Source: Prorocentrum cordatum
Taxonomy: Eukaryota; Sar; Dinophyceae; Prorocentrales; Prorocentraceae
Length of the DNA stretch: 64,000 bases
Reading direction: 5' to 3'
NCBI GenBank assembly: GCA_963575745.1
Contig: CAUYUJ010015272.1
Coordinates: forward strand, 75,001-139,000
The position numbers and the translations under genes were made by a program. The notes under the pieces were generated by a model. That model was not told where the DNA came from. It did not search any database and saw only the letters and a program-made list of their open reading frames with translations. Shown here piece by piece: positions 1-11,205 of this stretch. Numbering within the stretch: position 1 is the first letter of the stretch; every line of letters starts with the position of its first letter.

Positions 1-15
1 ATTGATGCGGGTTGG

Positions 16-339
16 TTGTCGTGGTGTCAGAGTTGTGCGGGCGCAAGTTTGACGCCGACAGGGTCGTCGGCATATGTCTTGTGGAGTGCAGCTGGGGTGT
101 ACGTCGGAAAAGTGAATCTCGCGCAGTCGTTTACTACCCCAGGGCTGGCCTCGCGACTTCGGGAACACATTACGGCCATCATGTCTCCAGATACGCCAGA
201 GGGTAGGAGGCCGAGATATCATCTCCTGCGGAAGTTTGTGGGGGCACTGTGTATGCTACCAGTGAAGATATTTCCGTCGGAGGCGCAGGCGTTTGCAAGG
301 GAGTCCCTTGTGGTCAAATTCGCCAATCGTGAGTGCAAC
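16..339 (+). pseudogene. GIY-YIG-like endonuclease fragment
   Basis: This is an open frame with no believable start. It contains a patch reading VYVGKV, then SRLREHI, then a segment with YHLLRKF and SEAQAFARESL. A short VYVGK strand followed by a helix with RLREH is the layout of GIY-YIG nucleases, which occur in Penelope-like and some non-LTR retroelements. The classical GIY and YIG tripeptides are not both intact. After about 340 the frame turns arginine-rich and loses protein character, so the rest is lost or in another frame. The neighbouring retroelement pieces at 2.4-3.5 kb make a decayed mobile element likely. The fold assignment is an inference from motif layout only. Confidence 0.4.
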
Positions 340-562
340 AATCGTGGTCGTGGGTATCAACGCCATAGAACCCGACAAGGACCACTACTGGTGCCACGGC
401 GGGAAGCAGTTTGCCGTCGTCCGCAACCGCGGCTTCGAGATCCCACGCAGGCGCAGTCAAGTGCGAAGGAGAAGTCCGTTTATGGACGTGTGCGTCGGGA
501 ACAGTGGTTACAACATCCTGGACAACTACGAGGCGCGTATTCTGGGGCTTACGATGGCATGA
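293..562 (+). pseudogene. Short unknown coding fragment
   Basis: This is a second frame overlapping the end of the GIY-YIG-like fragment. The part DKDHYWCHGGKQFAVVRNRG has the composition of a real protein, whereas the flanking frames do not. It could continue the upstream fragment after a frameshift near 340. No family is recognised. It has no convincing start codon and ends at a TGA near 560. Confidence 0.25.
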
Positions 563-1187
563 TGAGGCTCAGGTTGGGGGATGATCGTTGTTATGGCCCG
601 ATCCGCATCCTAGAGGAAAGTTTAGACAATCAGTTTGTGGCCTATTGCGCATCATATCGTCCATGTGTTAGTTTCCCACGGTCGGGGAGAGCAGGTGCAG
701 GTGCTGGCTTCTTCTACCGTGCAGGGGAGTTGGTCAATTTTGTCGGTCAAAGTGGGGCTCGTCGTATGGCGGCCGTCATAGTAATGGAATACCTCATCAG
801 TCTGCATCGTTTGGCGCCGTTCAATGTCCCACCGCTCGACACGCTGTGGCGGCAATGCAATGCTCCGTGGTCGGAGTGGTCCCGTGGTGTTCGGCTTCCC
901 TTTCGGGTCATCTCGAAAAATGTGAGCCGCCTGCGGCTGTGCCGATGGCGAGAGGTTCTGGGGCGGGCTCGGACAAATACCATTGCATGGGTCGGTGCCT
1001 TGCCCACGCTTTTCGGCGTCATCAGAGGGGTCGTGGGTCATCGTGACCGCGGCCGATGCGACTACCGTGGACAGCGAGACCGCGACGGTGATCGTGACCG
1101 TCGGAGGGGCCGCAAGTCCCGTTCGAGTTCCCCGTCGGGGTCGAGGGACAACCAGGGGGCGCGCCGCTCGGGTCGCCACGGGGGGGG
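563..1187. other. No confident gene
   Basis: The stretch is GC-rich, with overlapping low-complexity frames on both strands. One short plus-strand frame near 1020-1150 is rich in T, V and A, but nothing in it is recognisable. Confidence 0.4.
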
Positions 1188-1943
1188 ATGTACACGCGCG
1201 CCCCGTCGTGCGCGGCGTTCTCTGACCAGCGGGGGCAGGAGCTACGTGAGATCGAGGTTCGCCGACAGCGGGGGATCGTGGCCAGGGCGACGCAGGGGTC
1301 GATCGGTGGCGCGCTCCAGGAGAACAGCATCCAGCTCCACACGCCCCAGCGCCGGGGCGGTGGAGGTCCGCCGCCGTCGCCGGGGACGTCCTCGCCTGCG
1401 GGCCCAGGACCAGCCCCCAGCCCAGGCGTGTAGCCAGGGGAAACCGGCACGGTTGACGCGGGGGACCTCACGAACATCAAGCGCATGCTCGTGGAGGCGC
1501 AGTTCGGGTACGTCGCTGGGCTGGAGGACGGGAAGGAGTCTACGTTCAAGGCAGCGTTCTCCAGCTCGTGGGGCACTCGCAAGATATCCCAGATTGCAAG
1601 CAAGCTATTCCAGAAGCAAAAGATCACGGAGCGCAAGCGTAAGGACGACAATATATCGGAGTTGTGGAAGTATTATCGGAACCTCGCCTGCGAGATTGCC
1701 GAGCCTCTCTTAGACGCGTGCGGTGCTGAGGTCTATGCTCCAAAGGTGGAGTGTTCTTTTGTGCAGAATCAGTTCAGGTTGTACATGATTATATTATGCC
1801 TGGAATCGTTTTCTCGTGTACTTCGTCGGCTGTGGGTCACCTATGTCCGTGCTCCAGTCCGCGTTTTTCTACGAATATCGTTTACTGAATGGCCAGGCCG
1901 CCCCTTTCCTGTGCCCGACCTTCTCGCAGGAGATCGCAGGTAG
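1188..1943 (+). pseudogene. Unknown protein fragment with in-frame stop
   Basis: One frame runs through this stretch and is interrupted only by a TAG at 1431-1433. The upstream part is hydrophilic (EIEVRRQRGIVARATQG). The downstream part, about 1440-1740, reads like a real helical protein (TNIKRMLVEAQFGYVAGLED, then KISQIASKLFQKQKITERKR). After about 1760 the frame looks random. No family is recognised. The internal stop and missing ends suggest a decayed gene or retroelement portion, because recognisable retroelement sequence follows at 2.37 kb. The stop could instead lie in an unrecognised intron. Confidence 0.35.
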
Positions 1944-2280
1944 TCCAGCAGAAGGTATATCTACTCTTGGGAGGTGCGTGCCCAGAAGTCCGTCGAACAG
2001 GATTTGTCGAGGAAGATTTCAATCGCAGGTTTGAGTCTGACCCTATTGCGCTGTATCCTATCCCAGCGCGGAGGGGCGCATTTTCTTCCCGTGGGCGCGC
2101 GTGGCTCGAGGAGGGGCCCCAGGGGGGGCCGCTCTTCCGCATGGGCGCTCAAGGAAGCGCAGGCGGTCCGTCGGTCACAGATCGACCCCCGAGCGGCTCA
2201 GTGGTGCAAGGAAAACAAATCGTATGTTCGGGCCTACGTCTACCGCCAGCCTCGAACCGACCTGCGCCCCATTCATCGCC

Positions 2281-2370
2281 GCGGGGAACGCGCACACAAA
2301 CACGCGCAAACACACGCGCACACACACAAACGCACACACAAACACACAAACACACGCACGGGGCCAGGCG
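2281..2370. repeat. CA-rich microsatellite
   Basis: An interrupted run of cacaca and cgcaca units, about 90 bp long. It immediately precedes the retroelement coding remnant. Confidence 0.85.
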
Positions 2371-2373
2371 CAT

Positions 2374-3510
2374 GACGCGCATTCAGACGGCACACCTGGC
2401 GCCGTCCGTCACCCACGGGGCTTCGGTCAGCGGGTTTGCCGACGCGGTGCTGAGGCCCATCCGTTCCGTTGCGGCGATGCTGGCTGGGGTGCGCCCCACG
2501 GGCAGCATCTGCATGGGCATGCAGATGCAGGGCCAGCCGCTGTGCGACCCCGTGCACGCGGCGACCGCCAATATCGTCTTCCTGTACTCGACCATGCTCC
2601 GGGAAGGCCGAGTGGAGTTGCAGGCCTTGCGATGTGCCTGGGCTGTCGTGGGCGCGCAGATGCGGCCCCAGCCAAGCTGGGGCCGCGTGCGAGGACCGCT
2701 GGGCGCCCTGTGGCTCAGCTTGAATAGGATCAGCGGGCGGCTCACCTCGGCCACCACGTTCGAGTCCGACCTCGGCGCTGACTTGAACCTGCAGGAGATG
2801 GCACCCAGGGGCGTCCGCGACCAGGTCGCCCAGGGCGTCGCGCGCTGGCTGTCGGCGCGAGCCCAGGCCCACATCGCGGAGCACAGCGGCGAGCTGTTCT
2901 GGCGCCGCGGCATGCGACGGTGCGCGGGGAAGGGCGTGCGAGAGCCTTCCGAACGTGGCTCGCTACAGCGCGCCTGGACTGATGCGACGTGGCCTAGGCA
3001 GAAAAGTTTGAGAGAGGGCTGGCATCCAATGTTCGTTGCCTCGCGTGCGGGGCCGAACGTGGGACCCATGGCCACCGCTGCTGCACGTCTCCTGCTCTCC
3101 TGGATCCCGCCATGCGCAAGTCGGACACACCAGAGGCCATTGTCAAGACCCGTGAGCGCCTCAATCAGCTTGCCCTTGAGTCGGCCTAGGAGGACCCGCA
3201 TGAGGCCCCGGGGCTCGCGCGCGCCATTCCGCTCAGGGCCCCCTTTGCCGGGGCTCCGCCTATGTGCCCCGATTTCGTGCATCGTTGGGGGGGGGTGCGG
3301 AGCTGTCTTGGGGTGGTCGCCTGTATATCGATGGCGGTGGTTTTGCCGTGGATGCTCCAGAGATTGCTCGATGCTCTTGGGCGGTAGTCCAGCTGCGAGA
3401 CGATGGCTGGCCCTGTAAAGCGATTTTCGGTTCTCTCCCAGGGGTGCAGACTGCGGCGAGGGCTGAAAGACTTGCGGGGCCCATCGCCATTTGCCTTTCC
3501 ATTTGAGTTT
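2374..3510 (+). pseudogene. Non-LTR retroelement 3' end: RT C-terminus, zinc knuckle, RNase H
   Basis: Three frames in series give the C-terminal order of dinoflagellate-type non-LTR retroelement proteins. Frame 2 (2374-about 3000) gives a helical RT-connection region (VARWLSARAQAHIAEHSGEL). Frame 1 (about 3001-3290) gives a zinc knuckle CLACGAERGTHGHRCC (C-x2-C-x6-H-x3-C, codons from 3037). A helical segment follows, ending at a TAG at 3187-3189, and the same frame then resumes. After a run of G near 3290, frame 0 gives an RNase H-like domain. It has RLYIDGGG (Asp codon 3330-3332), SWAVVQL and AARAERLAG (Glu codon 3465-3467). The frame changes and stops show it is dead. The RT palm is missing, so the copy is truncated. 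Family assignment rests on motif order. Confidence 0.6.
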
Positions 3511-5090
3511 CGTTGAGGAGGGGCAAAGGTGGAGCCCTGGCGACGCGTCCGCTTCGGTTCGCCGCGCTGCCCTCTGGAGGGCCCTTCGGGCCACCGTAGC
3601 CCGCCAAGACAGGGGGCCACCGTCGTTTGGATGGGTTCCTTCGCGCGAATCCTTGGGCCAGGCGACTGAGCTAGGTTTAAGCATCCAAGATTGGCACGGT
3701 CACAGTTGGGCGGGCCTGTTTGCTTGTGCGGCCCTGGATTTCGCCAGCCCTGCTAAGAGCCTTTTTCGTAACATTAAGTTTCTCCTGGATGAGGCCGGCC
3801 TCAGCGCGAGGTTATCGGGGTGGGCTTCTGCTCGCGCGGCTGGCTCGGGAGTCTGGGGCCCCGCGGAGGCTGGCCCTGGGCGGCCCAGGCCCGTGCTCAG
3901 TATCTCGATGCCCCCGCGTTTGTTATCGTTTGTTGTGCATGAGTTCGCAGTGCTCTCTGGGGGAGGGGGGGTCCGCTGCGTGGCCTACAACCGCGTGGCT
4001 CGCACTCCCGAGGCCAGGGGGCGCCTGGCACCCAATCCCTGCGCTGCTTCTGGCTTGGCCAGGATCTGCGCTGCTTCTCGCTTGGCCAGGATCCGCGCCC
4101 AGCCCTGCCACTCCTCGCCCCTCCCCCGCGGTTGCCCTGGCCTTGGCCGCCGCCGCTGCTGCCGCCGCCGCTTCGGCCCCCGCGGAAGGGGGGGGGGCCG
4201 ACCAGGGACGGAGTGGGAACCGCTCATCGAGGAGGCACGCTGACGGTCCCCCCCCATCGCCCCCCCCCCCCCTTCCCCTCCCAGGTCTCGGAGCAGGCTG
4301 GAAGGCACGCGGTCGTGTGATGCGTTTTTCGTGTTAGATCGACCTGCCCGCGTGCTGGCTACGACGGGGCCCTCGCCCCCTCCGTCTCTCGGCCCTTTTT
4401 TTTTCTGAGGTTTCTGGTGTCGGAGCTACGCCGTCGGTGGGTCCAGAGGGCAACCTCGCGGACGACGCGCGACGGGCTGCGCGCATGGCCCGACTCCTGA
4501 AAGCTGCCGGGGGCACACCTGCTGCCCCTGCCTCTGCCTGCCTGCCCTCCCCTCCCGCGCCCCGCTCGGGCGGGCTGCTGGAGGCCCCCCTAGAGGAGCA
4601 GGCGGGGGAGAGAGCAGGGGAGGCGAGCCGACGTGCGAGGTGGCTAAGCGGGCGGGGGATCGTTCGATGCGAACGCGGACGCACCCCGCGACGCGCGGCG
4701 CCGCTGGCCCTGTCCCGCCAACGTCGGCGCCAGCAGCGGCCCGCCTCCGTCGGAGGCTACCGGCGCGGCTCGGGCCCCGCGGGGGCGGGGCAAGGCAGCC
4801 CGTCAGCTCGCCGCCGCCGCCGCCATCGCTGCGGAGGAAGGTCGCGGTTCGGCGGGGGAGGGGGTCTGTGGAGGTCGTCCACGATCGGGGCCGCGAGATA
4901 GTCTCGGCCCCGCCTTTCGCTTTTTGTAGGCGCTGCGGGTGCATCTCGGGGAGGCGGGCTCGCGGTCTCAAGGCGGACTGTGAGGGGGCCCTTGCCTGCC
5001 CCGAGCCTCTGCCCCACCCCGGCGCTCAGGGAAAGGGCCCGCCGTCGGGGCAGGCTCATGAGTGGGCTGGATCCCTGCTCGGGCAAGCCC
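3511..5090. other. GC-rich region, no confident gene
   Basis: Long frames exist on both strands but are alanine-, arginine-, proline- or glycine-rich without motifs. A short direct repeat, about 30 bp and two to three copies, lies at about 4044-4112 (TGCGCTGCTTCT followed by GGCTTGGCCAGGATC). Runs of C and G occur at 4188-4275. Confidence 0.5.
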
Positions 5091-5489
5091 GTCTAGTTCT
5101 GTCCGGGGGTGAGAATCTTGTCTCGTCCCCCGACTCTGGCCGCCGTGGGCTGCGGTGGCTCTTTGTTCGGTGGCCTGGGGATTGCCCGCTGGCGAGTCTT
5201 TGGTTCTGCCCAGAGGCTCCAAAGCGGCCCGACTGGCCCCTGTTGGCACAGGCCACGGTCCGTAGCTGCTGCTGCGGGACGCGCGCCTTTGATGGCCCGA
5301 CACACGCGCGCCCGCATGCATGCACGCGCGCGCAAACCAAGGGCCAGGGGGTCCAATAATGAGCCCCAGCAGCGCATGTGTGCTCCGGACCTCCGACGCT
5401 CTCCCGAGCGGCCCCAGGGGCCTCTCGGGTGGTGCTCGAGGCGCGGCGCGGAGCGCCTGGAGGCTTGACGAGGCCTCGAAGAACCCCCC

Positions 5490-6835
5490 AATACAGCCCA
5501 GATGCCGCCGGCATAGCCCGAGATGGGCCCAATACATCCAATACACAGCCCTCCAGGCTCTAGGGCCCCAAGAAAGCTCCAAGAGGTGCCCCGAGAGAGC
5601 CTCGAGAGGCACAAATCGTTGATTTTCATGTTTGTGCTTGTTTTGTTTAGGTTTCCGGTCTTCTCGCGTCTTCGAGGTTCCGACGCTCCAAGAAGGCCGG
5701 AGAGACCCCCGAGACCGCCCCAAGACGGCCACAATGGCTCCCAAGAGAGCGCCAAGACAGCCCAATAAAGCTTCGAGAATGCTCAGGAGCCACCCAAGAC
5801 GGCCCAAAAGCGCCCCAGAACATGCCCAAGATGGGCCCAAGAGGGGGAACAGGAGGCCCCAAGAAGCTCCCGAGACGCCTCCAGGACCTTCCCGAGGCTC
5901 GCAGCAAGCCCCAGACGCTTGGGATATCCCCCCCAAACAAAAACCGTTCAAAGCTGCCTCCTCAGAGCCCCCTACAAGCCTCCAAATTGTTCTCCGAAAG
6001 AGGCCCAAGAAGCCAATTCCGTTGATTTGTATTAGGGTTTTGCACCAGGTTTCTGACCTTCTTACGCTTTCGAGCTTCCAGCGCTCCAAGACGGCCCAAG
6101 AGGCCCCAAAGACCGCTCCAGGATTGTAGAAGAGGGCCCCGAGACGGGCCCAAGACGGCCTATGGCCTGAACGGCCCAGAAGGCCCCCACGACCGCTCCA
6201 AGACCGCCCAAGAGGCCCCCAAGAGGCCTCCAACACGCCCAAGATGGCCTCCAAGACGCCCAAGATGGCTTCCAAGACGGCCCCGAAGCGCCCCAAGAGG
6301 GCCCCAAGTCGGTCCAGAAAAGGCCCCCAAGACGGCTCCCGACGGCGCCAGACGTGCCAGGAACCCACCAAGATGGCCGAAGTTGGCGCGAAGCTGGCCC
6401 AAGACGGCCCAAGAGGCCCCCAAGAGGGCCTCCAGGAAGGCCAGAAGAGGCCCAAAACATTTATTTCCCTAAGGTTTTTAACGGATTTTGACATTTGCTT
6501 CCTTTCGGCTTTCCGACGGCCTGAGACGGCCCAAGAGCCCCCGAAGATCGCCGAAAGATCGCCCAAGAGACCTCCAAGATGGCCCCAGAACGGCCCAAGA
6601 GGGCCCCAAGACGGCCCCAAGAGGCCCCCAAGACGGCACAGGAGGCCTTTAAGTCGACCAAGATGGACCTCCAAGACGGCCCTGGAGCATTCCAAGAGGG
6701 CCCCAAGTCGGCCCATAGAGCCAACGAGGGCCCCTGGACACGCCCAAGACAGGCTCAAGAGAAGACATTGGAGGCCCCAAGAGGCTTCCGGGAGGCCCCA
6801 GGACAAGCCTTAGAGCCCTGACAGGCCCCCCCCAA
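5490..6835. repeat. CCAAGACGGCC-type degenerate repeat field, about 400-bp period
   Basis: The DNA is built from degenerate units such as GCCCCAAGACGGCCC of 9-15 bp. Three AT-richer spacers interrupt it, at about 5617-5680, 6013-6075 and 6459-6520. Each contains a T-rich core and ends near a CGAGG or CCGACGG motif. The spacers are 396 and 446 bp apart, giving a higher-order period. The same family recurs on both strands at 14.0-15.05, 18.6-20.05, 21.4-21.7, 25.1-25.7, 57.4-58.2 and 62.76-63.37 kb. Long frames here are repeat artefacts. Confidence 0.75.
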
Positions 6836-6994
6836 AACCCCAGAGGCACCAATCACGGCCCCCAACAGGCCTGAAAATTGTTTCCCAGGACGATCCAGGG
6901 AAGCTATTACTGGTGCTCCCTCCTTCCTCCGACCACGTCAGGGCGCTTGCTTCGTGATCCCTGGGATCGCCTTCGTGGTCGTCGCCTTCGTGGC

Positions 6995-7115
6995 CTGCTG
7001 ATGCTGACGATAGTGATGCAGATGACGATGCTGATGATGAGGACGACGATGGGGATGGTGCTGCCGATGGGGACAACGAGAATGACCATGACCATGGTGA
7101 TGCTGCTGATGCTGC

Positions 7116-7147
<32 letters not shown>

Positions 7148-7192
7148 CTGGTGATGATGATGGCGATGACGATCATAATTATGCTTTTTAGG
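6995..7192. repeat. GAT/CTG trinucleotide microsatellite
   Basis: Interrupted GAT and GCTGAT units. The Met-rich plus-strand and Ile/Ser-rich minus-strand frames are microsatellite translations, not genes. Confidence 0.85.
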
Positions 7193-9105
7193 AGGTGACG
7201 ATGATGCTCAGGCTCATGCTGGTGCTGCTGAAGAAGACGACGATGGCGACGACGATGACGAGGACGGCGGTGGGCGCGTCGAGGTCGACGCAGGGATTTC
7301 GAGGTCTCTGGCCCCGGATACGTCCATGACGCCCACAAGCCATCAAGAGATTCTGACCGAAATTCCGATGGGATCTGGCCGTTACGACAAATGTTCTCCG
7401 GAAGCCGAGCAGGGGCGATGAGGGCACAGAGGCCCCTCCATCCTCGAACCGCCGCGGCCGTCCAAAAACCTGGACCCTCCAAATACCCCCCTTGGGCCGC
7501 GTACCTCCGGACGCCGACGGTCGGGACGCCCGCGCAGAGCGGGAAAGCAGCTGTGGCGCGCGCTGGGATCGGCTCGCCGCCGCCGCCGCGAACGACGACG
7601 GCGACGACGACGACGTCGTCGGGGGGGGGGGGGGCCAAAAGGGGCCGGCGCGCAGGAATCCCTCCCCAGGGGAGGTGGCCGACTCGCGCGGCGTGCGAGG
7701 GCCAGCCGTGCCTTCGCCTCCTCTCAAGCTTGTGCCCTCGCCTCAGGCGGGAAGGATAAATCGCGAGGGTTCACGTCGAGGTTCGAGCTTCATGGATCCA
7801 GGTTCGGGCCCTTTTGGCTTTCGGGGCCGCTCCCCCTCGCCGCGGTGCTGCTGCTGTTGCCGCTACTGGTGCTGCTGCTGGGGCTACTTTTTGCGCTGGC
7901 CCTGGGAGGAGGAGGGGGGGAGAGGGGCAGGGGGAGGACGAGGGCGAAAGCGACGGCGAGGACGACGAAGAGGAGGGCGAGGAGTAGGAGGACGAGGAGG
8001 AGGCGGAGGAGGGGAGGCACGACAAGCGCTGCCCGCCGCGCGCGCCGCGGCGCTGCCCGAGGGAAACGGGCAGGGGGAACATAATAGGACGGCAGGGGGG
8101 AGGAGAAAGAGGAGGGCGGCAGGAGGACAAAGGACAAAGGAGGAGGAGGAGGAGAACGGGGGGCAGGAGCCGAAGCGGGAGGGCCAGGAGGAGCGCGAGG
8201 AGAATGACGAGGAGAACGACGAAGAGGCATGCCCGAACGGGGGCGGCGGGTTGACGCGGGGTTTCCAAGCCACCCTGGAAGCTCCAGACGCACCCCGAAC
8301 CGATACAAGACAGCCCGATAACGAATGCGTCAGGGGCGCCCCGGGCGGGCTCCACTCCGCGCGAAGAGCGCCCGCGGTTCCAGGGCCCCCGCCCTTTGCC
8401 CCGAGAGGGCCCCCTAGTAGGGGGCTAGTGTTCGTGCGTTTCTTATTTCGATGCGGTCCTGCTATTCCTGGCCCCTTGCTGCCCCGGGCCCTGCTGCTGC
8501 TGCCCCAGGCCGGAACAGAGGCGGTCGAGCTCGCTAAGAGAAGGTTCGAGAATGCCCGCGGAGAGTTCCAGCGCGGTCCAAAATAGCGTCGATGCGGCCC
8601 AAGTGACCCCCGAGAGGGCCCGATACGGCCCCCGAAGACCCCCGCGAGAGGACCTGGGGAGGACGACGCCGCCGAACATACCCAAAAGGCCCTCAGGGAG
8701 CTCCCCGAACGCCCCCCAGATGGTCCCAAGGGCTCCGATGCGCCCAGCGGCGCTCTCCGTCGGCCCCGCAACCGCCCTGAACCGCGACGCGCCCCCCAAG
8801 AGGCTCCGCGCGCCCGCGAGAGAAAGACAGTGCGCGCCCGGGGTGCCTGTTCCACAGTATCCTGGGATGTTCGCTATGCCCACAAACAGCAGTTTCGGAG
8901 TCGACTGGGGCCTGTGCGCGCGAAGCGCGCGTGGTTCTAGTGCATCTATGTATGGTTTCTGCATTTTTGCCAAGCGTTTCGCTTCGTGCATGATCTCGTC
9001 TTCCGCTTGGGATTCTGGCCCTCTTCCCTTTTTCCCCAACCCTACTACAGTGTTGGGTCCTCGTTTTCTCTCCCCTGCGTTTTGCGCTCCCGCCCTCACT
9101 TCGGC
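7193..9105. other. No confident gene; purine-rich tract 7895-8235
   Basis: A strongly asymmetric GGA/GAG-rich tract lies at about 7895-8235, with CGG and GAC triplet runs at 7570-7640. The region 8560-8760 contains short pieces of the CCCGAGAGG/CCAAG repeat type. Frames here are low complexity. Confidence 0.5.
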
Positions 9106-9109
9106 CAAA

Positions 9110-9994
9110 CCGTGACATTCCAAACCGCCTCAGCGACTCAGATTCAGCATCGCATACGGGCTGCATGGGCGTGCTTCACCGGGCGCAGAACAAAAAGTAA
9201 CGAGCAGGCGCTATTCAGTCAATCGCAGACTGCGACTCTACCGCAGCACCATCGTACCCACCGATGATGCACGGCGCAGCGCCGTCGAGCAAATGTTACG
9301 CCGCACGCAACGACGGCTGGCCAGGGCCGTTGTCGGGCGCCCCCAGGAGTGTGCCCCCGCCCCCAGGAGAGTGCTCCCGGCGGCGCCCGACAGCAGCATC
9401 TCCAGCGCACGTCGCCCCAACTTTTGCAAGCACGACCTCGACGGCGACGACTCCATCGACAACGACGCATCACGCAACCCGCCGACTCCGTCCACCCCAA
9501 AGCAAGTGAGGTCAGCATCGACGCGCCTCAAGCGACTCAGACACAGTGGCAGGCGGCAGACGATGCCGAGCTATGGTCTGACTACATCCGCGGGAGAAAC
9601 CGCAGAGCCGAGGAACTCATGAGATTACGCGACATCCCAGGCGTAACACAGTGGCATCGCAAACTGGTTTGGCGCTGGGCAGCACACGCACATTCCCACG
9701 CACTCAACAGGTGGACGAAGCGAGCACTGCATCTGAACCCGAAGTCGGACACAGAGCAACCGGGGTATGGACAACACGGCGGACAGCACACATTTGGACG
9801 ATGATATACGTAAGTTTCTGCACGGCGTGCGTCGGCATGTTGACGAAGATAGCCCACAACGCACCACCAACCACGCTGTCCAACTACCACAATGCCCCCA
9901 TCGCGACACCAGCGACGTGAGATGGTTCGCAGCCGCGACAAAGACGACATGGTGGAACTCACTCGAGAGCGCCTTCGTCATGATTACTGTATGA
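9110..9994 (+). pseudogene. Reverse transcriptase 3' remnant (non-LTR type)
   Basis: Several frames in series match the layout that follows the RT palm in non-LTR elements lacking an RNase H. First comes QIQHRIRAAWACF, then VNRRLRLYRSTIVPT, where a VLYG-type strand would follow but is deleted. Next are QMLRRTQRRLARAVVGR and, at about 9555-9740, LWSDYIRGRNRRAEELMR with GVTQWHRKLVWRWAAHAHSH. The tail WFAAATKTTWWNSLESAFV ends near 9994. The order WxxWIxxA...EEL...WRWAGH, then a W-rich tail, is characteristic, but all catalytic palm motifs are absent. At least three frame changes show decay. No nearby block supplies the missing palm. Confidence 0.55.
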
Positions 9995-9999
9995 CGATA

Positions 10000-10616
10000 C
10001 GAGCTGTCACATACCCACACCGTGGTAGCACTGACAGAGCCGACCACCCGACCACAAACACCGACCAGTGAAACCCAAGCGCAGACTACCGGTGCCCTGC
10101 GCCAGAAACAGCACCAATTCCATTACAGACCACCAGCGCCGACTCCACCTAGCTACGCGGCACCGCCGAAACACGACGACACCGACTGCGAGGACTGCTC
10201 CTCCTCCTCCTCCTCCCTGGCCCAACATAGTTTTTGTATGTCTCACGTGCATGTTTATCTCAACGCACACACATACACACGCTCACTACAGTATTTCGAG
10301 GCTGCGGCTTCAATTGTCTGGTCTTGCGAGGCCCAGGCGCTTGTCCGCTCTGGTGGTTCGTTCGTTCGTTGCACACTTCGGGCGTCGCAGGGAGCCCCTG
10401 TCCGCGCCCTTGTTGTCCGTCATGGCAGATGCGAGGGGTGGGTACCTCGCCAACGTTTTTTTTTTTTTTGTTTCCCCCCTCCCGCAAGCGTCGGATGCTA
10501 GGTCCGCCGTGTTACCTCCTGACATTCCTCGCCCTCCTCCTCCTATTCCTCTGGGTCCTCTCCCTCCTCCTTTCTCTTCCTTCTCCTTTCTCCTCTTGTC
10601 TTCTATTCCGGTGGAG
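10000..10616. other. No confident gene; CTCC-rich tract at end
   Basis: CTC repeats occur at 10199-10220, short CACA and T runs at 10262-10280 and 10457-10470, and a long polypyrimidine tract at about 10525-10607. The polypyrimidine tract could serve as a 3' splice-site tract for the exon-like frame that follows. Confidence 0.4.
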
Positions 10617-10823
10617 ATGTTGCTAAAGCCGCTGTGGCTTAAGTTCCAAGTCTGGCCCAGGGGCAGACCGAGAGGCATTGAGCTCAATGCCTACTTGCCC
10701 CTTTCGAAGCGTGGTAACTCCTACGGGTTCGATCTGCACGTCCGCGCAGATCTTTCAGAACGAACCTGGCGTGATATCAACAATGTGTTTCTTAGATTAT
10801 ATCTCATATTGCAATCCATCTGA
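10617..10823 (+). CDS. Possible exon of unknown protein
   Basis: The frame from ATG 10617 gives 68 residues of balanced composition (includes IELNAYLPLSKRGNSYGFDL and ADLSERTWRDINNVFLRLYL). It ends with a stop at 10821-10823. It directly follows an 80-bp pyrimidine tract, the usual setting of a 3' splice site. The opposite strand and other frames show no comparable sequence. No domain is recognised. It may be an exon, the tail of a decayed mobile-element protein, or a chance frame. Confidence 0.35.
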   Translation: MLLKPLWLKFQVWPRGRPRGIELNAYLPLSKRGNSYGFDLHVRADLSERTWRDINNVFLRLYLILQSI

Positions 10824-10894
10824 AGTTTGGAGCTCCAGGCTGGGCACAAAAGGATCCATCTGTCACACGTTATGGCATTGTTTCACTTAACTTA

Positions 10895-11205
10895 GATCTG
10901 AGTTGCGTTGCTTTCTTGTCCAGTCTGTCGCGGCGCGGTGTAGTGTATCGCATTGCCTTGCTTTGCTTAGCTTTTCGTGTGTTGACTTGCCTTGAGCTGC
11001 TTTGCATTGCGTTGCTTTGCTTGTGCGTTGGCGTAGATTGCGTTGTGTCGAGTGTCATTACTTTGCTATGAAGTTCCTTGCGTTGCACGGCTTTTAGTTG
11101 CACTGCATGACTTGGCCTTGTGTATTTACAGTCGCATGGTGTCGTATTGTGCATTGCATGGTGTGGCTGTGCTCCTGCTTTGCTTTACTCTGCGTTGCAT
11201 GCGCT
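10895..11205. repeat. TTGCT/TTGCG pentamer-like repeat
   Basis: A degenerate array of TTGCTTTG, GCGTTG and TTGCAT words, poor in A and with few C on the plus strand. Confidence 0.7.

Noticed and set aside
16-1713. 565-codon plus-strand ORF
   Set aside because: Only the first third has protein character. The rest is Arg/Ser-rich noise in GC-rich DNA.
4968-6806. 612-codon minus-strand ORF rich in Trp, Gly and Leu
   Set aside because: Repetitive LGGLLGRLG-type residues follow the CCAAGACGGCC repeat. There is no start context or domain.
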